Assembly (NCBI RefSeq): GCF_020723905.1
Contig: NZ_DYHZ01000001.1
Location: 179,501-243,500, forward strand
DNA: 64,000 bases
Direction: 5' to 3'
DNA from: Anaerolinea thermophila
Lineage (GTDB): Bacteria; Chloroflexota; Anaerolineae; Anaerolineales; Anaerolineaceae
The notes beneath the pieces were generated by a model. The model was given only the letters and a program-made list of their open reading frames with translations. It did not search any database and was not told the DNA's origin. Below are positions 12,409-20,345 of this stretch, in pieces. Within the stretch, counting starts at the first letter, position 1; every line of letters starts with the position of its first letter. The translations under genes and the position numbers were made by a program.

Positions 12409-13613
12409 GCATTTCACGGACTTCTTCCAACAGTCCAAATATTCTCTTTGCTCTGTACTTTTTAATGTTTGCGGCAGGAGGGATTTACTTCACCTACTTT
12501 CTCATTTTCCTGCGGCAAGCCGGATTAGCCAGCCCGCAAATCGGGATTATCAACATGTGCGGCGGGCTGGTAGCGTTTTTTGCCTCGACGTTGTGGGGGT
12601 ATCTCAGCGACCGCACTGGCAAGGCACGCCTGTTACTGGCTTTTGCCATTGCGACAAATGGCGCGATTTCTTTGCTGTACCCGCTCGCGAAGGCGTTTCC
12701 GGCTTTTCTGGCAATTGCCTGCACATTTGCCTTCTTCAATGCCGCCATCATGACCCTGATGGACAGTCTGGCATTAAACTTACTGGGCGACCGCCGTCAT
12801 GAGTATGGGAAATTCCGTCTTGGCGGCACCTTCGGTTACATCTCTACCACATTGACAATTGGATTTCTCTTTGAGCGCGTGGGACTGCGCTGGATGTTTC
12901 CCGTGTATTGCGTCATCATGGGATTGTACGCCCTGCTCACACTGCGTTTACCCGATACCAGCGCCAGCGCGTCCCGTTCGGCTTTGCCCTCGTTCAAAAC
13001 CCTGGGTACACTCCTGCACCAGCCTGGCTGGGGGGTGTTTCTCATCACCACCTTTCTCATCTGGCTCGCCAGCAGCGGAGCCATCAGTTTTCTGGGCATT
13101 AAACTCAAAGGGATGGGAGCCAGCGACAGCCTGGTTGGGATTGTAGCCTCGGCGGCAGCCATTTTTGAGATTCCGTTCATGCTCTACTCCGGCAACATCA
13201 TGCGCCGGCTGGGTATTACCCGCACCCTCTGGTTTGCTATCATCGGGTATATCGCGCGGGTGTCTTTATACACAGTCATCCCCACCCCGGAATGGGCAAT
13301 TGCGGTCAATGGGCTGAACGGGGTTTCGTACGTGCTGTACTGGAACGCCGCTCTGCAATTTAACAATCAAAATGCCCCGGAAAATTTGAAAGCCACCGCG
13401 CAGGGCATTCTGGTTTCCACCATGAATCTGGCATCTGTTGTCAGCGCCCTGCTGACCGGCGGCTTGTACGACACCCTTGGGGCTAATCCCGTTTATGGCT
13501 TGCTGGCAGGTATTTGCGTGCTGGCGTTTATCCTTTTCACCACTGGCAACCACAAGATTTTATTTCCACCGAAAACAGAACCTCAAGCCGTTTCTTTATC
13601 CGACCGCACCTGA
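12405..13613 (+). CDS. MFS transporter (second tandem paralogue)
   Basis: A 402-residue, 12-helix MFS protein. It repeats the landmark segments of its neighbour: [11 protein letters not shown] in the first cytoplasmic loop, FRLGGTFGY at mid-protein and [18 protein letters not shown] near the C-terminus. This indicates tandem gene duplication. The ATG at 12405 overlaps the upstream stop by 4 nt. The last 31 bp overlap the 3' end of lysX on the other strand, an unusually tight convergent arrangement. Substrate unknown. Confidence 0.86.
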   Translation: MSISRTSSNSPNILFALYFLMFAAGGIYFTYFLIFLRQAGLASPQIGIINMCGGLVAFFASTLWGYLSDRTGKARLLLAFAIATNGAISLLYPLAKAFPAFLAIACTFAFFNAAIMTLMDSLALNLLGDRRHEYGKFRLGGTFGYISTTLTIGFLFERVGLRWMFPVYCVIMGLYALLTLRLPDTSASASRSALPSFKTLGTLLHQPGWGVFLITTFLIWLASSGAISFLGIKLKGMGASDSLVGIVASAAAIFEIPFMLYSGNIMRRLGITRTLWFAIIGYIARVSLYTVIPTPEWAIAVNGLNGVSYVLYWNAALQFNNQNAPENLKATAQGILVSTMNLASVVSALLTGGLYDTLGANPVYGLLAGICVLAFILFTTGNHKILFPPKTEPQAVSLSDRT

Positions 13614-14443
13614 GCAAGCACATAATCCACCATGCGGGCGGGAATGTTCACTCCGGTGGTGGCAATGCTGTTGCGGAATTCCATGGTGTGGTTGACCTCG
13701 TTGACCGTCAACCCCTTTGGGGTTTCGAACAGGTCAATTGCCAGTAATCCCCTGCCCATAGCATGAGCAACCTTGGCGCAAATCTCCGCCAGTTCCGGGG
13801 TTACCGGGCAGTTGGTTGCCTGTCCGCCGCGAGCAGTGTTGGTGATCCAGTTTTCCGAATGCCGGTAAATTGCGCCAATGGTATCATCTCCCACCACAAA
13901 GGCGCGGATATCCCTGCCGGGTTTTTCGATGTATTCCTGAATGTAGAAAATTTGATGGTGAACCCCGCCAAGCGTGGCTTTATGCTCAATAAAGGCTTCC
14001 GCGGAAGAGCGGTCATTCACTTTTGCCAGCAACCTGCCCCAGGAACCCACCACGGGCTTCAGGACACAGGGGTATCCGACTGCCTCGCACGCCGCCAGAG
14101 CGGCTTCCTCCGAAAATGCCATCAGCACCCTTGGGGTAGGAATACCTGCCTGCACCAGAATCTGGCTGGTAACGTATTTATCGCCACAACGCTCGGCAAC
14201 CTCAGGTGTGTTGACCACCGGCACCCCGTGTGCGGCGTAAATTCGGGAAATGTATAAGCCCCGGGAATACGAAACCGAGCGCTCAAACAGCACATCCATT
14301 TTCAACGGAGGATGAGCAATATCAAAGAACAAATCCCCATCATTGATCGGGACAACCTCCACATCCGGTCGGCGTGAAAGTTCCTCCAGCAGGTATTTTT
14401 CTTCCACCCGCAGACGAGTGTATAAGAAGCCCACCCTGATCAT
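13583..14443 (-). CDS. lysX: LysX: alpha-aminoadipate--LysW ligase (RimK-like ATP-grasp)
   Basis: A 286-residue ATP-grasp ligase. In the alpha-aminoadipate pathway LysX attaches aminoadipate to the C-terminal glutamate of the carrier protein LysW, protecting its amino group. Visible features are the ATP-grasp segments [11 protein letters not shown] and [20 protein letters not shown], the NTARGGQA loop, and the metal-binding [10 protein letters not shown] near the C-terminus. The start overlaps the dehydrogenase stop (ATGA). ArgX or glutamate-ligase paralogues look similar, but the neighbouring homocitrate and homoaconitase genes favour LysX. No lysW, lysZ, lysY, lysJ or lysK is in the window. 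Confidence 0.88.
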   Translation of the reverse strand: MIRVGFLYTRLRVEEKYLLEELSRRPDVEVVPINDGDLFFDIAHPPLKMDVLFERSVSYSRGLYISRIYAAHGVPVVNTPEVAERCGDKYVTSQILVQAGIPTPRVLMAFSEEAALAACEAVGYPCVLKPVVGSWGRLLAKVNDRSSAEAFIEHKATLGGVHHQIFYIQEYIEKPGRDIRAFVVGDDTIGAIYRHSENWITNTARGGQATNCPVTPELAEICAKVAHAMGRGLLAIDLFETPKGLTVNEVNHTMEFRNSIATTGVNIPARMVDYVLAQVRSDKETA

Positions 14444-15465
14444 TCCTGCACCTCTTCTTCTAACAGCAATTGTTGAATCACCGCTTCAGCCACTGCCTGT
14501 GTGCCCAGCGTCCCGCCCAAATCGGGCGTCACCTGGCGGACTGCAATTACCCGATTGATGGCTTTTTCAAGACGCCGCGCCAACATACCTTCACCCAAAT
14601 ACTCCAGCATCATCGCGGCGCTACCAATTGTCGCCAGCGGATTGGCTTGATCCTTCCCCGCCAGAACAGGGGCACTGCCATGGACAGGCTCAAACACCGC
14701 CATTCGTTCTCCTATATTGGCGGAGCATGCCACTCCCAATCCCCCCACCAGCATGGAGGCTTCATCGCTGAGAATATCCCCAAAGAGATTGGTAGTAACG
14801 ATCACACCGAACGACTGGGGAGCGCGAATCAATTCCATGGCGCAGGTGTCCACCAGCATTTCATCCACCTGTAGGTCGGGATACGCCCTGCCTACCTCCA
14901 GGGCTACCCGGCGAAACAATCCACTGGTCTGGCGCATGACATTGGCTTTATGCACAACAGTCACACGGCGCAGATTGCGCTGGCGAGCCTGCTCACAGGC
15001 TACGCGCATGATCCGCGCAGACGCCCGACGGGTGATCACCATCTCCGCCACAGCCATCTCTCCATCCTCTTCGACACGTTCCCGTCCCACATACAGGTCT
15101 TCGGTATTTTCGCGCACCACCAGCAGATCCACATCCGGGCGGGAGATGGGATGAGGAATGGAACGGCACGGGCGCAAATTGGCAAATAAATCCAGTTCCT
15201 GGCGCAGACGCAATACCGGCGAACGGTAATCGGGCACATCGGGTGGAGTCGTTACAGCGCCAAACAGGGCAGCATCTGCCCGACGAATGCAGTCGAGAGT
15301 TTCTGCAGGCAGAGGATCACCCCACTGCTGATACGCCTGCCAGCCAATCTCACCCTCCAGCCATTCCCAGCCAATGGGAAGCGCCTCCAATACCCGACGG
15401 GCGGCATGAATTACCTCTGGACCAATTCCATCCCCGCCTAACAGGGCAATCCGGTAAGTCTTCAT
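14440..15465 (-). CDS. hicdh: Homoisocitrate dehydrogenase
   Basis: A 341-residue NAD-dependent beta-decarboxylating dehydrogenase that converts homoisocitrate to 2-oxoadipate. It starts with [11 protein letters not shown]. The substrate loop [18 protein letters not shown] (about residues 82-99) is of the homoisocitrate type. [11 protein letters not shown], the metal-binding [12 protein letters not shown] and the nucleotide-binding EPVHGSAP...GKDQANP follow. Isopropylmalate or isocitrate dehydrogenase are alternatives in this superfamily. The operon context with homocitrate synthase and homoaconitase decides for the lysine role, although bifunctional enzymes are known. It overlaps lysX by 4 nt and lysU by 4 nt. 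Confidence 0.88.
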   Translation of the reverse strand: MKTYRIALLGGDGIGPEVIHAARRVLEALPIGWEWLEGEIGWQAYQQWGDPLPAETLDCIRRADAALFGAVTTPPDVPDYRSPVLRLRQELDLFANLRPCRSIPHPISRPDVDLLVVRENTEDLYVGRERVEEDGEMAVAEMVITRRASARIMRVACEQARQRNLRRVTVVHKANVMRQTSGLFRRVALEVGRAYPDLQVDEMLVDTCAMELIRAPQSFGVIVTTNLFGDILSDEASMLVGGLGVACSANIGERMAVFEPVHGSAPVLAGKDQANPLATIGSAAMMLEYLGEGMLARRLEKAINRVIAVRQVTPDLGGTLGTQAVAEAVIQQLLLEEEVQE

Positions 15466-15956
15466 GCCATCAATTCCTCGATATCGTGTTCGCGAAGAAA
15501 GCGCACCAGCCCGCCGGCATGGACAATTTTGAGCACAAAGTCTGGTAAGGCGTTGGTGTGGTACACCTTCCCCTGAGTGAGATTGTGAATCTCACCGCGG
15601 CTCAAGTCCACCTCCACCTCATCACCTTCCTCAATCTCGGTTGCCTGCGGACACTCGAGGATAGGCAAACCGATATTGATTGCATTGCGGAAGAAAATCC
15701 GCGCAAACGAAGGAGCAATGATACACTTCACGCCCGTACCGCGAATGGCTACTGCGGCATGCTCGCGAGAGGAGCCGCACCCAAAGTTCCCTCCCGCCAC
15801 AATGACATCTCCCGGCTGAACCTGCTGGGCAAAATCCGGACGGATTTCACAAAAGGCTTTTGCTGCCAGTTCGCGCTCGTCAATAGTGATGTTAAACCGT
15901 GCGGGGATAATTTCATCAGTATTCAGGTTTTCGCCAAATTTCCAGACTCTTCCCAT
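15462..15956 (-). CDS. lysU: Homoaconitase small subunit
   Basis: The 164-residue swivel-domain subunit that pairs with LysT to convert homocitrate to homoisocitrate through homoaconitate. Family landmarks are FGENLNTDEIIPARF near the N-terminus, the substrate-binding loop NFGCGSSREHA (about residues 58-68), and the IIAPSFARIFFRNAINIGLP segment. I chose the ATG at 15956 because GGAGG lies about 6 nt upstream and the protein then begins MGRVWKFG, as in Thermus-type LysU. An ATG at 15968 directly after the lysT stop would add four residues. Confidence 0.9.
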   Translation of the reverse strand: MGRVWKFGENLNTDEIIPARFNITIDERELAAKAFCEIRPDFAQQVQPGDVIVAGGNFGCGSSREHAAVAIRGTGVKCIIAPSFARIFFRNAINIGLPILECPQATEIEEGDEVEVDLSRGEIHNLTQGKVYHTNALPDFVLKIVHAGGLVRFLREHDIEELMA

Positions 15957-15968
15957 GTCTTCCTCCAT

Positions 15969-17216
15969 CTACAAATATTTGCGGGGATCAGCAATGCACC
16001 CTTCCAGCGCAGTCGCTGCCGCTGCGGCAGGACTGCCCAGATAAATTTCCGCTTCCGGACTTCCCATACGTCCAATGAAATTGCGGTTCATCGTGGTAAA
16101 CGCCCGCTCCCCCGGCGCAAGTACACCGCCGTGCCTGCCCAGGCAGGCACCACACCCCGGAGCGTTAACCGTACAACCGGCTTGCAGAAACACCTCGATG
16201 AGACCATTTGCCATGGCTTTTTCGTAAATTGTCTGACTGGCAGGTGTTACCAGCACGCGGGTAAAGCGATGAACCTGTTTACCGCGGAAAATTCCAGCGG
16301 CAATTTCCAAATCCTCATACCGCGCGTTGGTGCAGGTACCAATGTACACTTCATCAATGGGTAAGCCCTCTACCTCCCGCAACGGTTTGACCTGATCCAC
16401 GTCGGGATGACAGGCTACCTGCGGCTCTAAGGTGCTGACATCCAGTTCCACCACCCGTTCATAACGAGGATGTTCAGCGGCAAAGAGATCAAACGGGGGG
16501 CGAGCGCGAGTTTCCCTCATCAGGTACTGGATAGTAACCTCATCGGGGGCAATCAATCCGCATTTTGCGCCCAGTTCTACCGACATATTCGAAAACACCA
16601 GGCGCTCGTGAACAGGGAGATTCCGGATATACGAGCCCTCAAACTCCAGCGCGCGATAAGTAGCGCCATCCATTCCCAGCAAACCAGCCAGATACAGCAT
16701 TACATCTTTGCTGTAAACACCAGGGGCGGTCCTGCCCTCCAGACGAATTAAAATGGTCTCAGGGGTACGGAACCAGCACTTTCCGGTAATCCATGCTGCG
16801 CCAATCTCACTGGAACCCAGTCCCGTTGAAAAACAACCCAGGGCGCCATACGTCACCGTGTGAGAATCCGCACCAATCACCACTCCGCCGGGGCGGACAA
16901 AGCCCTCTTCGATCATCACCTGATGACACACCCCACGATGATAAAAATGACGAATCCCCTGTTCCCGTATGAAGCGCAGAATCTTTTGCTGGTTTTCAGC
17001 GGCTAACAAATTCGGCGCCGGGTAAGCGTGGTCAAAATGGATGACAATCTGATCCACATTGCGAACGGGTTTTCCAATCTCTCGGAAGGCTTTAATTGCC
17101 AGCGGAGTGGTGTTATCGTGGCTCATGATGTAGTCCACATCCAGCAAGACAATTTCACCGGCTCGTACCGGTCTACCCGCACGGCGGGAGAAAATTTCTT
17201 CCACTAACGTTCCCAT
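15969..17216 (-). CDS. lysT: Homoaconitase large subunit
   Basis: A 415-residue [4Fe-4S] hydro-lyase subunit of the aconitase/LeuC superfamily. The cluster ligands are visible as GTCTNAR in the middle and APGCGACLGRHGG near residue 350. The N-terminal VDYIMSHDNTTPLAI and the GADSHTVTYGALGCFSTG stretch are typical of the archaeal/Thermus-type enzyme. The ATG at 17216 is preferred because AGGAGGA is 6-7 nt upstream; another ATG 6 nt earlier is too close to it. It follows homocitrate synthase by 11 nt. LeuC-type activity is possible. Confidence 0.9.
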   Translation of the reverse strand: MGTLVEEIFSRRAGRPVRAGEIVLLDVDYIMSHDNTTPLAIKAFREIGKPVRNVDQIVIHFDHAYPAPNLLAAENQQKILRFIREQGIRHFYHRGVCHQVMIEEGFVRPGGVVIGADSHTVTYGALGCFSTGLGSSEIGAAWITGKCWFRTPETILIRLEGRTAPGVYSKDVMLYLAGLLGMDGATYRALEFEGSYIRNLPVHERLVFSNMSVELGAKCGLIAPDEVTIQYLMRETRARPPFDLFAAEHPRYERVVELDVSTLEPQVACHPDVDQVKPLREVEGLPIDEVYIGTCTNARYEDLEIAAGIFRGKQVHRFTRVLVTPASQTIYEKAMANGLIEVFLQAGCTVNAPGCGACLGRHGGVLAPGERAFTTMNRNFIGRMGSPEAEIYLGSPAAAAATALEGCIADPRKYL

Positions 17217-17227
17217 GACCATTCCTC

Positions 17228-18613
17228 CTAAGCAAAACCGTTTTCTGCATGTTTCTTCAGCACCACCCGGGTCTCAGTTTGTTTGACCCCCGACATCGCG
17301 CGCAGTTCTTCTATAAAGTTGTTCAGTTCCAGGGTGTTCGGTACCTTGATATAAGCGGCAATATCCTGATCACCGGTAATTTCGTACACGCTGGACACGT
17401 ATTTAAGGTTTTTCAAACGACGGACTACCGTCCCCGTGTAAACATGGGATTCTACGGAAATCATGACAATGGCATGGATATCTCGTGGAAAGATATCCAG
17501 GCGTTTGCCGGTCACCTGTTCGGCAATTTCAACGATATCGGCATCGTGGAGGATTTTGCGCTCATCCCCCACCCGTTTAATCTCTTCCACAATCTTCTCC
17601 AGCGATTCGTTGTCCACCTCCACCCCATACTCCGCCAGACGCGCCGCTACCGCCCGCTTTCCGGTATATTTGTCAATGACAATGCGTCGCTCACGTCCCA
17701 GAAGCGCCGGGTCAATGCTCTCATAGGTACGGGGGTCTTTCAGCACTCCATTCGTGTGCACTCCCGACTTATGGGAAAAGGCATTCAATCCCGTGACAGG
17801 TTTATTTGGGGCAAGGAAAAAACCGGAAACCCGCTCGACATACGCTGAAAGGTGAGGCAAAGCCTGTATATCGTAGTGCTGAACGCCCATCAAGTTGTGC
17901 AGGGCAAGGACGGTTTCCGCCAGATCCGGAATACCGGTACGTTCCCCCATACCGTTCACTGTGGTATGGATGCAATCTGCGCCAGCGCGAACGCCCTCCA
18001 GAGCATTGGCAAGCGCCAGCCCGTAATCGTTATGACAATGTAAATCCATTTTGCAGGGAAGCAGGCGCTGTTTCAGCGCCGTGATGCGTTCATACATTTC
18101 GTGCGGTCGAAGAATTCCCAGTGTGTCAGCAAAACTGATCCGGTCGGCTCCGGCTTCAATGGCGCTGTTGCAGGCACGCACAAGGAACTCAAAATCGGTA
18201 CGGGAAGCATCTTCCGGGGTATAACGCACCTTCAACCCCAGACTGCGGGCAAATCGAACATGTTCTACAATGACATGGAGTGCCTCCTCCTCGCCCTTGC
18301 CCATCTTGGCTTCCAGATGAATGCGCGAAGTCGGGTAAAACACCACCACCCGCTGAACACCGCAGGCATGGGCTTTTTCAATGCCTGAACGGGTTGCCAG
18401 AGAGTGAGCCACAATTTCAGCACGCAACCCCAGCGAAGCAATTCTCCGTACAGCTTCAAATACATTTGGAGAGACACTTGGATCGCCCGCCTCAATCATC
18501 TCGACCCCCACCCGATCGAGCCAGCGGGCAATCTCCACCTTTTCCTCAACGGTGAAGTTGACGTAAGGGGTTTGCTCTCCCTCTCTCAACGTACTGTCCA
18601 GAATTTCCACCAT
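17228..18613 (-). CDS. lys20: Homocitrate synthase with C-terminal RAM (Lrp/AsnC-like) domain
   Basis: A 461-residue first enzyme of the aminoadipate lysine pathway, condensing 2-oxoglutarate and acetyl-CoA. The catalytic TIM barrel starts with LDSTLREGEQTP. It has the metal-binding HCHND (about residue 194) and NGMGERTG loops, and a GVHTNGV segment downstream. Residues 378-461 form an extra domain resembling the effector-binding domain of Lrp/AsnC regulators, with the ITGDQD turn. Such fusions are known in archaeal homocitrate synthases and probably sense lysine; that role is inferred here. AAGGAGGA lies 7 nt before the ATG. The gene is preceded by a leader ORF and an intrinsic terminator. 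Confidence 0.9.
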   Translation of the reverse strand: MVEILDSTLREGEQTPYVNFTVEEKVEIARWLDRVGVEMIEAGDPSVSPNVFEAVRRIASLGLRAEIVAHSLATRSGIEKAHACGVQRVVVFYPTSRIHLEAKMGKGEEEALHVIVEHVRFARSLGLKVRYTPEDASRTDFEFLVRACNSAIEAGADRISFADTLGILRPHEMYERITALKQRLLPCKMDLHCHNDYGLALANALEGVRAGADCIHTTVNGMGERTGIPDLAETVLALHNLMGVQHYDIQALPHLSAYVERVSGFFLAPNKPVTGLNAFSHKSGVHTNGVLKDPRTYESIDPALLGRERRIVIDKYTGKRAVAARLAEYGVEVDNESLEKIVEEIKRVGDERKILHDADIVEIAEQVTGKRLDIFPRDIHAIVMISVESHVYTGTVVRRLKNLKYVSSVYEITGDQDIAAYIKVPNTLELNNFIEELRAMSGVKQTETRVVLKKHAENGFA

Positions 18614-18640
18614 CTCCGGTTCCTCCTTGGCGAGAAAATC

Positions 18641-18668
18641 AAAAAACTCCCCGGGCTTGGGGAGTTTT
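18641..18668 (-). terminator. Intrinsic terminator in the lys20 leader (attenuator)
   Basis: On the minus strand a perfect 10-bp stem (AAAACTCCCC pairing with GGGGAGTTTT, 6-nt loop) runs directly into a T-tract. It lies 28 nt upstream of the lys20 ATG and between the promoter and the gene, so transcription must read through it. This is the layout of an attenuator. Confidence 0.75.
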
Positions 18669-18710
18669 CGGCGTAAAAAGAAAGGTTCCTGCTAGTCTGC
18701 TTAAACGCCG

Positions 18711-18794
18711 CTAACCCACTCGCCCGAAGGGTGTGGGAAGGTTGCGCTTGGCGCGCTTATCGGCAGTCAGGCAAAACCAGTGAACCGGGAACAT
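18711..18794 (-). CDS. Putative leader peptide of the lysine operon
   Basis: A 27-residue ORF between the lys20 promoter and the attenuator. It starts 10 nt after the -10 box and has no ribosome site, so it would be read from an almost leaderless mRNA. Residues 12-18 read DKRAKRN, with lysine codons 13 and 16 (AAG) flanked by arginines. A CCCAC/GTGGG hairpin overlaps its 3' end, and a CGGCGT/ACGCCG pairing lies between it and the terminator. I infer ribosome-mediated attenuation by lysine (or charged tRNA) supply, as has been described for the Thermus lysine cluster. The remaining bases of the 18614-18942 gap hold the promoters of this operon and surE. Confidence 0.5.
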   Translation of the reverse strand: MFPVHWFCLTADKRAKRNLPTPFGRVG

Positions 18795-18804
18795 ATTGAA
18801 GGCA

Positions 18805-18832
18805 AGTATATCGTCTCTGAAGAGATCGTCAA
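18805..18832 (-). promoter_or_regulatory. Promoter of the lysine biosynthesis operon
   Basis: On the minus strand, TTGACG (18832-18827), a 16-bp spacer and TATACT (18810-18805) form a near-consensus sigma-70-type promoter upstream of the leader ORF and lys20. Confidence 0.7.
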
Positions 18833-18942
18833 GAGGGAAAAAGGGTCATTTTTAGGGCAATTTTTTACCCGTTGATAACCCACTCTTCACTTTTTGTTAA
18901 CAGGATAACGATAAACTTAAACAAAAGGATTGAGGATTTACT

Positions 18943-19731
18943 ATGCACATCATGGTTACAAACGACGACGGCATCAACGCTCCCGGCTTAGTGGCCCTGG
19001 CAAATGCTGTAACATCGCTGGGACAGGTGAGTGTGCTTGCCCCCGAACGCAACTGGTCTTCCTCCGGTCATGTGCGCACCCTGGATCGTCCTTTACGGGT
19101 CAAGTCTGTTCAAATGGATCATGAACTGGTTGGATTTGCCTGTGACGGCGCCCCTTCCGATTGTGTTGCGCTTGCCAATGCCGGTTTTTTTGATGAGAAA
19201 ATCAATCTGGTCATTTCGGGCATTAATTCTTCCGCCAATCTGGGGCATGACGTGACCTACTCCGGCACGGTCACCGCAGCCATGGAAGCCGCCATCTGGG
19301 GTATTCCAGCCATTGCCTTCAGTCTCGATATTCCAGAGACGCTGGAAACCCCACCCGATTTCTCCACCGCGGCGCAGGTTGCCCGGGAAATCGTTACTGC
19401 CACCCTTCAGTATGGGTTACCCCCACACCTTTTATTAAATGTAAACATCCCTTACCTGCCCTTTGATGAGATTCGCGGCGTGCAAATTACCCGTATGGGA
19501 CTGCGGGTCTATCACGATCAACTGGACAGGCGACTGGATCCACGCGGGCGCCCGTACTACTGGACCATCGGGAGCAGTCCCACCGGCGTACCTGAACGCG
19601 GCACCGACATTGGCGCTATCCACGAGGGGTATGTCAGTGTAACACCACTGCAACTGGACCTTACCGCTTTTCACTTCATTCCAGAGATGAACACCTGGCA
19701 GTGGAACGGGCTTTCTTCCAGAAAGTTGTAG
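18943..19731 (+). CDS. surE: 5'/3'-nucleotidase SurE
   Basis: A 262-residue metal-dependent nucleotidase that removes phosphate from nucleoside monophosphates and is linked to stationary-phase and stress survival. The N-terminal NDDG (residues 7-10) supplies the metal-binding aspartates. The serine-rich SSSGH (39-43), SGINSSANLGHDVTYSGTV and the C-terminal YVSVTPL are all family-typical. Length is normal. GAGG lies 7 nt before the ATG. It diverges from the lysine operon. No firm promoter could be chosen upstream. Confidence 0.94.
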   Translation: MHIMVTNDDGINAPGLVALANAVTSLGQVSVLAPERNWSSSGHVRTLDRPLRVKSVQMDHELVGFACDGAPSDCVALANAGFFDEKINLVISGINSSANLGHDVTYSGTVTAAMEAAIWGIPAIAFSLDIPETLETPPDFSTAAQVAREIVTATLQYGLPPHLLLNVNIPYLPFDEIRGVQITRMGLRVYHDQLDRRLDPRGRPYYWTIGSSPTGVPERGTDIGAIHEGYVSVTPLQLDLTAFHFIPEMNTWQWNGLSSRKL

Positions 19732-19771
19732 AAGGAATTTGACGAATTTGACACCAATTTCTCAAATTTCC

Positions 19772-19800
19772 TTGACTTAATTACAGAGGTGGTTTAGAAT
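19772..19800 (+). promoter_or_regulatory. Promoter of the cold-shock gene
   Basis: TTGACT (19772-19777), a 17-bp spacer and TAGAAT (19795-19800). The predicted start near 19807 gives an mRNA leader of almost 150 nt before the csp ATG. Confidence 0.7.
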
Positions 19801-19848
19801 ACTGTTCAGACAGATGCTGGTTCGTTCGCGTTGGGAAAGCAGGCGGTT

Positions 19849-19879
19849 CGAGGGCAGTTCATGTCCTCGGGCTTTTTTT
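19849..19879 (+). terminator. Terminator-like hairpin inside the csp leader
   Basis: CGAGGGCA and TGTCCTCG form an 8-bp stem (one G-U pair, 5-nt loop) followed after GGC by seven T. It lies between the csp promoter and the gene and could act as an attenuator, a temperature-sensitive element, or the end of a short RNA of about 70 nt. Confidence 0.45.
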
Positions 19880-19954
19880 ATGTAAGAAGGCAGTACCGAT
19901 GGAACACAAAAAGCATCACCCAATTTTTTTTTATGTCATAAGGAGACAAAAACA

Positions 19955-20164
19955 ATGTCAGAACGTATCCTCGGTACCGTCAAGTGGTTCAACAGCGAAA
20001 AAGGCTATGGCTTCATTTCCCGTGAAAACGGACCCGACGTCTTCGTCCACTACAGCGCCATTGAAGGTAATGGCTATCGCTCCCTCAACGAGGGTCAGAC
20101 CGTTGAATTCAAGGTCGAAAAAGGACCCAAGGGTCTGCAGGCTTCTCAGGTTGTAGTTCGCTAA
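19955..20164 (+). CDS. Cold-shock domain protein (CspA family)
   Basis: A 69-residue single-strand nucleic-acid-binding OB-fold protein that acts as an RNA chaperone. Both RNP motifs are intact: KGYGFISRE (about residues 16-24, RNP1) and DVFVHYSAI (about 28-36, RNP2). The conserved [11 protein letters not shown] lies at the start. AAGGAG sits 8-9 nt upstream of the ATG. It is monocistronic: its own promoter and leader precede it and a strong terminator follows. Confidence 0.96.
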   Translation: MSERILGTVKWFNSEKGYGFISRENGPDVFVHYSAIEGNGYRSLNEGQTVEFKVEKGPKGLQASQVVVR

Positions 20165-20187
20165 GTCGAACCTTCCAAAACGGAACC

Positions 20188-20219
20188 AACACCCCGCCCC
20201 ACAGGCGGGGTGTTTTATT
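20188..20219 (+). terminator. Intrinsic terminator of the cold-shock gene
   Basis: An 11-bp GC-rich stem (AACACCCCGCC with GGCGGGGTGTT, 5-nt loop) runs into TTATTT, 24 nt after the csp stop. Confidence 0.85.
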
Positions 20220-20283
20220 TCACTCACCAAATCCAGCAAAATTCAGAGAGTTTTCTGCGTATCTATCGGGAAAACTGTGCTAG

Positions 20284-20302
20284 CATGGAATATCATTCCA
20301 TG
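20284..20302 (+). promoter_or_regulatory. Perfect 19-bp palindrome upstream of the SDR gene (possible operator)
   Basis: CATGGAAT-ATC-ATTCCATG is a perfect 8-bp inverted repeat with a 3-nt centre. It lies directly downstream of an extended -10-like TGCTAGCAT and 43 nt before the ATG at 20346, where a repressor could block transcription. Confidence 0.35.
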
Positions 20303-20345
20303 ATTGTGCGGATACTTTCACAATTTTTGGATCTGGAGGCATAGC

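Noticed and set aside
18614-18830. Lysine riboswitch or T-box in the lys20 leader
   Set aside because: The leader is too short for an L-box, and neither the L-box core nor the T-box AGGGTGGNACCGCG sequence is present; a leader ORF with terminator explains it better.
19899-20156. 85-codon frame starting upstream of and overlapping the cold-shock gene
   Set aside because: Most of it is the +1 shadow of the csp gene. The start has a weak AGAAGG site, but the translation is low-complexity and unlike a protein.
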